DNA of 9,406 nucleotides, taken from positions 1-9,406 of the forward strand of contig VXXH01000003.1 of the NCBI GenBank assembly GCA_009835515.1. The letters run 5' to 3'. This document shows, in pieces, positions 6,720 to 9,406 of this stretch. The stretch is from Candidatus Poribacteria bacterium. Lineage in GTDB: Bacteria; Poribacteria; WGA-4E; WGA-3G. The notes beneath the pieces are model-generated. The model worked only from the letters and a program-made list of their open reading frames with translations. It made no database searches and was not told where the DNA came from. A program made the position numbers and the translations under genes. Every line of letters begins with the position of its first letter. Positions within the stretch are counted from its first letter, which is position 1.

Positions 6720-6845
6720 CCCCAGTGAGTAGCGCGTGCGTTGCCAACCGAGGAAATAATTCCATATTGTATGTGCGATTCACGTCTTTCGCTTCAGGTT
6801 CCGATTGCGTGGTGCACGGAAAAGTTTGTAAAGTGTGGTATACAT
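6720..6845 (-). pseudogene. 5' end of tnpB, separated from the rest by an in-frame TGA
   Basis: ATG at 6845-6843, with AAAGGA at 6857-6852 six bases upstream, starts a frame that reads MYTTLYKLFRAPRNRNLKRK plus Thr, meets TGA at 6782-6780 (codon 22), then continues without interruption as IAHTIWNYFLGWQRTRY into the 363-residue frame. The part before the stop matches the RLYP-type first strand of TnpB in position and character, and the part after it matches the conserved N-terminal helix (usual pattern with Tyr-Asn and a downstream Arg-x-x-Tyr). Joined, the gene would have 406 codons, the normal TnpB size. So the ancestral start was at 6845 and the TGA is a nonsense mutation or a sequencing error, not a natural end. 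Confidence 0.75.
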
Positions 6846-7000
6846 CGTTTGTCCTTTACACCGTAACACCGCTTCAAACGGTGCCGTGGCACTCCCAAGT
6901 GGGAGATGAAGTCCACCGCCACCCTATTGTATAGTTATACCACAATTTTACCTAAAAAGCAAATCTTTTTTGACGCCAAGAAGCGATTGACGGGGTTGGA

Positions 7001-7020
7001 CCCAAGCATAAATGCTTGGG
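7001..7020. repeat. palindromic hairpin with GCATAAATGC core (copy 1)
   Basis: CCCAAGCA (7001-7008), loop TAAA, TGCTTGGG (7013-7020): eight perfect pairs. It lies between the insertion element and the ThuA-like gene's promoter. No T-run follows on the plus strand, so it is not a standard terminator. The ten central bases are identical to those of the hairpin at 7835-7856, while the outer stem differs and is still fully paired. Confidence 0.8.
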
Positions 7021-7065
7021 ATTGTTAAGATTTATCCGTCAAAATTATCTTTTTTCAGAATTGGT

Positions 7066-7094
7066 TTGACACAATTTAGATTTTGCATTAAACT
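7066..7094 (+). promoter_or_regulatory. sigma70-type promoter for the ThuA-like gene
   Basis: TTGACA (7066-7071, all six consensus bases), a 17-base spacer, and TAAACT (7089-7094, four of six). Transcription would start at about 7100, leaving a leader of about 70 bases before the ATG at 7173. A T-rich stretch at 7048-7055 lies just upstream. It is the best promoter match in the window and probably drives the ThuA-like and enolase-superfamily genes together. Confidence 0.6.
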
Positions 7095-7172
7095 GTTGCC
7101 ACAAAGTGCAGTTCTTATGTTCAACTACGCAGCGTGAGCGGCGGCTTTAGTGCCGTTCCTAAGGAGACTCTC

Positions 7173-7820
7173 ATGTCGAAAATCCTTGTACTGTCAGGTG
7201 AAAACCACCGTTTTAATGCAAGTGCCAGCGTCATCCACGATTTTCTTTCCGAAGATGCTGACATCTCAGCAACGTTAACCGATGATAAAGGGATCTTAGC
7301 ATCATCCGAGTTACAGACCTATGATGCGTGCGTCTTTGGCACCGGCTTCACGCGCACGGAACGCCAAGAGGACGGATCTGTCGCACGTGTGTCCGATTTA
7401 ACCTCAGATGAAGAAGACGGTTTATTCCAATTTGTAAGCGAAGGCAAAGGATTAGTCGGTATTCACGGCACGGCGTGGTGGATCGGCGGGCGCGCCATGG
7501 ATCTTATCGGGGGGGCTTCCAATTGGCATCCACCTGGCTCAACCTTTACAGTCCATATTGAGGATGACGCACACCCAACGACCCAAGGCGTTGAAGATTT
7601 TGATGTGGAAGATGAGATTTATATCTCTGCACACGACCCGCATATCCATGTTTTGGCATCCGCTGAGTGGTTCGGCAAGGCGCATCCTATGGCGTGGGTA
7701 AAGCCTTACGGTTCCGGACGAGTTTTCTATACCACTTTAGGTCATGGACCAGGCACCTTTGAGCGCACAGGGATGCAGAAATTCCTCACGCAAGGCGTGA
7801 AATGGGCAGCTGCATCCTAA
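7173..7820 (+). CDS. ThuA-like domain protein
   Basis: A 215-residue protein from ATG at 7173, with AAGGAG at 7161-7166 six bases upstream. It is a single ThuA domain with a class-I glutamine-amidotransferase-like fold, related to the rhizobial trehalose-utilisation protein ThuA. Visible family features: KILVLSGENHRFN at residues 3-15; YDACVFG; GKGLVGIHGTAWW in the middle; an SNWHPPG stretch; DAHPTTQGVEDF; DEIYIS; then HPMAWVKPYGSGRVFYTTLGHGP near the end, where Gly-His closes the conserved core. The length is normal for stand-alone ThuA domains and there is no signal peptide, so it should be cytoplasmic. ThuA is linked to oxidation of trehalose-type disaccharides to 3-keto sugars, but the substrate here is not known. 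The enolase-superfamily gene follows after 58 bases, suggesting shared sugar or sugar-acid breakdown. Confidence 0.85.
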   Translation: MSKILVLSGENHRFNASASVIHDFLSEDADISATLTDDKGILASSELQTYDACVFGTGFTRTERQEDGSVARVSDLTSDEEDGLFQFVSEGKGLVGIHGTAWWIGGRAMDLIGGASNWHPPGSTFTVHIEDDAHPTTQGVEDFDVEDEIYISAHDPHIHVLASAEWFGKAHPMAWVKPYGSGRVFYTTLGHGPGTFERTGMQKFLTQGVKWAAAS

Positions 7821-7834
7821 CGAAAATTCTCTGA

Positions 7835-7856
7835 GGCGAGGCATAAATGCCTCGCC
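7835..7856. repeat. palindromic hairpin with GCATAAATGC core (copy 2)
   Basis: GGCGAGGCA (7835-7843), loop TAAA, TGCCTCGCC (7848-7856): nine perfect, GC-rich pairs. It fills the 58-base gap between the ThuA-like gene and the enolase-superfamily gene. No T-run follows, so it may be a transcript-stabilising or attenuating stem, or a dispersed repeat. It shares the ten central bases with the hairpin at 7001-7020. Confidence 0.85.
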
Positions 7857-7878
7857 ACGCCACATTATCCCATCACAA

Positions 7879-8958
7879 ATGCAGACACTAAAAATCACAG
7901 ACATAGAGACTGAGGTCATTCAGGTAAACTACCGCGGCAATTGGCTCTTCGTTAAGGTACACGCTGATAACGGCACCACCGGGGTCGGCGAGGCTTCCCA
8001 CGGTAGAGATGATAACCGCGTTCGACATATCATTGATACCCTCAAACCCGCACTCAGCGGATGGAATCCGTTTCAACTGGGGGCATTCCGCCAACGTTTC
8101 TACCGAGACACTGAAAGCCATACCTATCATACCGCACTCAGCGGAATTGAACAGGCGATGTTTGATCTCGCTGGCAAGGCATTAGACGTACCAAGCTATC
8201 AACTGTTAGGTGGCAAGTGTCGAGAAAAAATTCGCCTCTACGCGAATATCAACCGCGCAACCCTGGATCGCAGCCCTTTCGGGTTCGCTAACAACGCCGA
8301 GCGCGCCGTTGCAGAAGGTTTCACCGCCATAAAATGTGCCCCCTTTGACGATGTTTCAGTCGCTAATATTTCGCGTGGGAGTTTAACACCCGCTATTTGT
8401 TTAGGTATTGATCGCATCCGTACAATTCGCGCAGCGATCGGCGGGGATATTGACCTGATGGTGGATTGCCACAGCCGTTTTAATCCGGGTATTATCATCC
8501 AAGTCGCAAAAGAACTCGAGGACCTACACCTCTTTTGGATTGAAGATGCCGTATCGTTGGAGAATCTGGATGCCTTCGCGCATATAAGCCGTTCCATCGG
8601 GATCCCGATCGCAACGGGTGAACGTTTACGGACCCTCACGGACTTTGATAGATTGCTAACCCAAACACATGTTGACTACATCTTGCCAGATGTCAAACAT
8701 GTCGGCGGACTTTCGGGACTCAAGAAAATAGCCACGCTCGCCGCCGCGCGAAATGTGAGCGTAACACCCCACAATCCGAGCGGGCCTGTCGCAACCGCTG
8801 CAAGCGTGCAATGCATGGCAAGTGTAACCAACTTCGCAATCCTTGAATACGCATGGGGAGAAGTAGAGTGGCGCGCTTCGCTTACTGAACCGCCAGAGAA
8901 AATAGTTAATGGATCTATTGAAGTGCCTGACCGATCTGGGTTAGGCATCACATTATAG
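7879..8958 (+). CDS. mandelate racemase / muconate lactonizing enzyme family protein (enolase superfamily, probable sugar-acid dehydratase)
   Basis: A 359-residue protein of normal length for the family. These enzymes abstract the proton next to a carboxylate using a Mg ion. The N-terminal capping domain is residues 1-120; the barrel follows. Metal ligands are Asp196 (MVDCHSRF), Glu222 (WIEDAV) and Glu248 (TGERL). Asp271 (PDVKHVGG) and His298 (TPHNPSGP) form the usual Asp-His dyad. Lys152 (AIKCAPFD) is at the end of the second strand. His198, two residues after the first metal ligand, recalls the Asp-x-His of galactonate dehydratase, where that His is the acid, so dehydration of an aldonate is the best guess; the substrate is not determined. 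ATG at 7879 lacks a clear ribosome binding site, and the hairpin ends 22 bases before it. It probably shares a message with the ThuA-like gene. Confidence 0.88.
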   Translation: MQTLKITDIETEVIQVNYRGNWLFVKVHADNGTTGVGEASHGRDDNRVRHIIDTLKPALSGWNPFQLGAFRQRFYRDTESHTYHTALSGIEQAMFDLAGKALDVPSYQLLGGKCREKIRLYANINRATLDRSPFGFANNAERAVAEGFTAIKCAPFDDVSVANISRGSLTPAICLGIDRIRTIRAAIGGDIDLMVDCHSRFNPGIIIQVAKELEDLHLFWIEDAVSLENLDAFAHISRSIGIPIATGERLRTLTDFDRLLTQTHVDYILPDVKHVGGLSGLKKIATLAAARNVSVTPHNPSGPVATAASVQCMASVTNFAILEYAWGEVEWRASLTEPPEKIVNGSIEVPDRSGLGITL

Positions 8959-8987
8959 CAAACCCATAATACATCAGGAGCGATCAA

Positions 8988-9406
8988 ATGATATTTAGCG
9001 ATATTGCATATCTGAAAATAACACCAAAGTTCCTTCTCTTTTGTCTTTTGCTGAGTGTTGCGATACTTACTGGATGCCTTGGAGGTATGCAGACAACAGC
9101 AACCCAACCTGAAACTGATGAAACTGCGTCAACTGCGGAAACAGAAGCCCCCACAACCCTCGCAGAACTCCAACTTTCAACGCCTAAAACGAATTATACT
9201 GTGAAGGAAGCCATCCCACTGGAACTCAATATTCAGAACGGGAAATTTGACCTTCTTGTCCCTTTTTTCAGTGTCGCAACGAAAGGTGCATTTACGCAAA
9301 TAACTGTGACAGATGCGAACGGACAGATTGTTAATCCGAAGCACCCGATTACGCAAGAAAACCCAAAAAAATATGTGCAGAGCGACGGAAAAACGGTCCC
9401 GTGCAT
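8988..9406 (+). CDS. lipoprotein of unknown function, 5' part (runs off the window)
   Basis: ATG at 8988 has CAGGAG at 8975-8980 seven bases upstream and opens a frame with no stop to the end of the window (139 codons seen). Residues 10-29 give a signal peptide with a hydrophobic core (FLLFCLLLSVAIL) ending in the lipobox LTGC, with Cys30 as the lipidated residue. A Thr/Glu/Ala-rich linker follows (about 35-62), as in many exported lipoproteins, then a region with LSTPKTNYTVKEAIPLELNI, which looks like the beginning of a beta-sandwich domain, and Asp-Ala-Asn-Gly at about 114-117. The C-terminal part is not visible, so no function is given. The gene starts 29 bases after the enolase-superfamily gene and may be transcribed with it. 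A 143-codon frame on the other strand is only its shadow. Confidence 0.75.
   Translation, partial: MIFSDIAYLKITPKFLLFCLLLSVAILTGCLGGMQTTATQPETDETASTAETEAPTTLAELQLSTPKTNYTVKEAIPLELNIQNGKFDLLVPFFSVATKGAFTQITVTDANGQIVNPKHPITQENPKKYVQSDGKTVPC

Larger units (their letters stand above)
5566..6932 (-). mobile_element. TnpB-only insertion element (IS1341-type, IS200/IS605 superfamily), probably decayed
   Basis: The element holds one gene, tnpB, on the minus strand and no tnpA; such elements rely on a Y1 transposase supplied elsewhere. Both sides of tnpB carry stem-loops instead of terminal inverted repeats, as in this superfamily: TCCCAC/GTGGGA (5601-5606 with 5617-5622) after the gene, and CTCCC/GGGAG (6892-6896 with 6901-6905), GTGCC/GGCAC (6881-6891 region) and CACCG/CGGTG (6867-6871 with 6879-6883) before it. 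The nine bases CTATTGTAT occur at 5566-5574 and 6924-6932. In this superfamily the target bases beside the left end resemble those at the right-end cleavage site, so the 9-mers are taken as provisional borders. The exact ends are inferred; another candidate right-end site is TCAA on the minus strand at 5595-5592. Confidence 0.55.
6933..7172. other. intergenic region between the insertion element and the ThuA-like gene
   Basis: No gene is visible here. It holds an AT-rich start, the hairpin at 7001-7020, the promoter at 7066-7094, and the leader with AAGGAG at 7161-7166. An in-frame GTG at 7134 would extend the ThuA-like protein, but it has no ribosome binding site and the added residues do not look like protein of this family. 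Confidence 0.6.

Noticed and set aside
6780..6782. TGA read as an amino acid (recoding) in tnpB
   Set aside because: The FliG-like gene ends naturally in TGA (1206-1204), no selenocysteine-type stem-loop is evident right after the codon, and a damaged insertion element is the simpler explanation.
5575..6923. A CRISPR-associated Cas12 system
   Set aside because: The protein is TnpB-sized with TnpB motifs, and there is no repeat-spacer array anywhere in the window.
7001..7020. Rho-independent terminator
   Set aside because: The stem is good but no run of T follows on the plus strand, and nothing on the minus strand ends here.
7134..7172. GTG at 7134 as the start of the ThuA-like protein
   Set aside because: No ribosome binding site precedes it, while ATG 7173 has AAGGAG at ideal distance and begins exactly where the family similarity begins.
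8238..8639. 133-codon minus-strand frame inside the enolase-family gene
   Set aside because: It is the complement of conserved active-site coding sequence; no independent start signal or homology.
8676..9107. 143-codon minus-strand frame over the end of the enolase-family gene and the start of the lipoprotein gene
   Set aside because: The plus strand here has two good genes with family motifs, a ribosome binding site and a lipobox; the minus frame has none of these.

Overview
The window is ordinary bacterial chromosome in the standard code, from a Gram-negative-type cell: it has a TonB-like energy-transducing protein and a lipobox lipoprotein. No rRNA, tRNA or CRISPR array was seen. The gene mix (several TonB-like N-termini, ThuA-like and enolase-superfamily genes, an IS1341-type TnpB element, fragmentary duplications) would suit a large-genome environmental lineage such as Poribacteria or Planctomycetes-related bacteria. 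That placement is inference from gene content only.

Layout, left to right. (1) 1-1203, plus strand: a TonB-family gene (141-1088) preceded by an inverted repeat, then a 25-codon stub of a second copy (from 1131) that breaks off at about 1200. (2) 1204-4780, minus strand: a tight cluster read right to left as purF, a small two-helix membrane protein, purM, and a protein whose sequence matches the middle and C-terminal domains of the flagellar rotor protein FliG. Its overlap with purM suggests co-translation. (3) 4829-5538, minus strand: an intact multi-pass membrane protein of unknown function, followed by a shortened second copy carrying an in-frame 132-bp deletion. (4) About 5566-6932: a TnpB-only (IS1341-type, IS200/IS605 superfamily) insertion element on the minus strand. 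Its tnpB is damaged: an in-frame TGA separates the first 21 codons from the rest, and one zinc-finger cysteine is tyrosine. (5) 6933-8958, plus strand: a spacer with a hairpin and a good sigma70-like promoter, then a ThuA-like gene and a mandelate-racemase/muconate-lactonizing-family gene, probably one sugar or sugar-acid catabolic unit. (6) 8988 to the end: the 5' part of a lipoprotein gene.

Two of the four steps-linked purine genes visible here are PurF (the committed step of de novo purine synthesis) and PurM (closure of the imidazole ring); the small membrane gene and the FliG-like gene sit in the same transcription unit without an obvious purine role. ThuA and the enolase-superfamily enzyme are likely to act on related carbohydrates. 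Two intergenic hairpins, about 840 bp apart, share the same ten-base core but have different, fully paired outer stems, which points to a dispersed palindrome family. The least expected item is the FliG-like protein joined to purM and lacking the charged residues used by FliG for torque.
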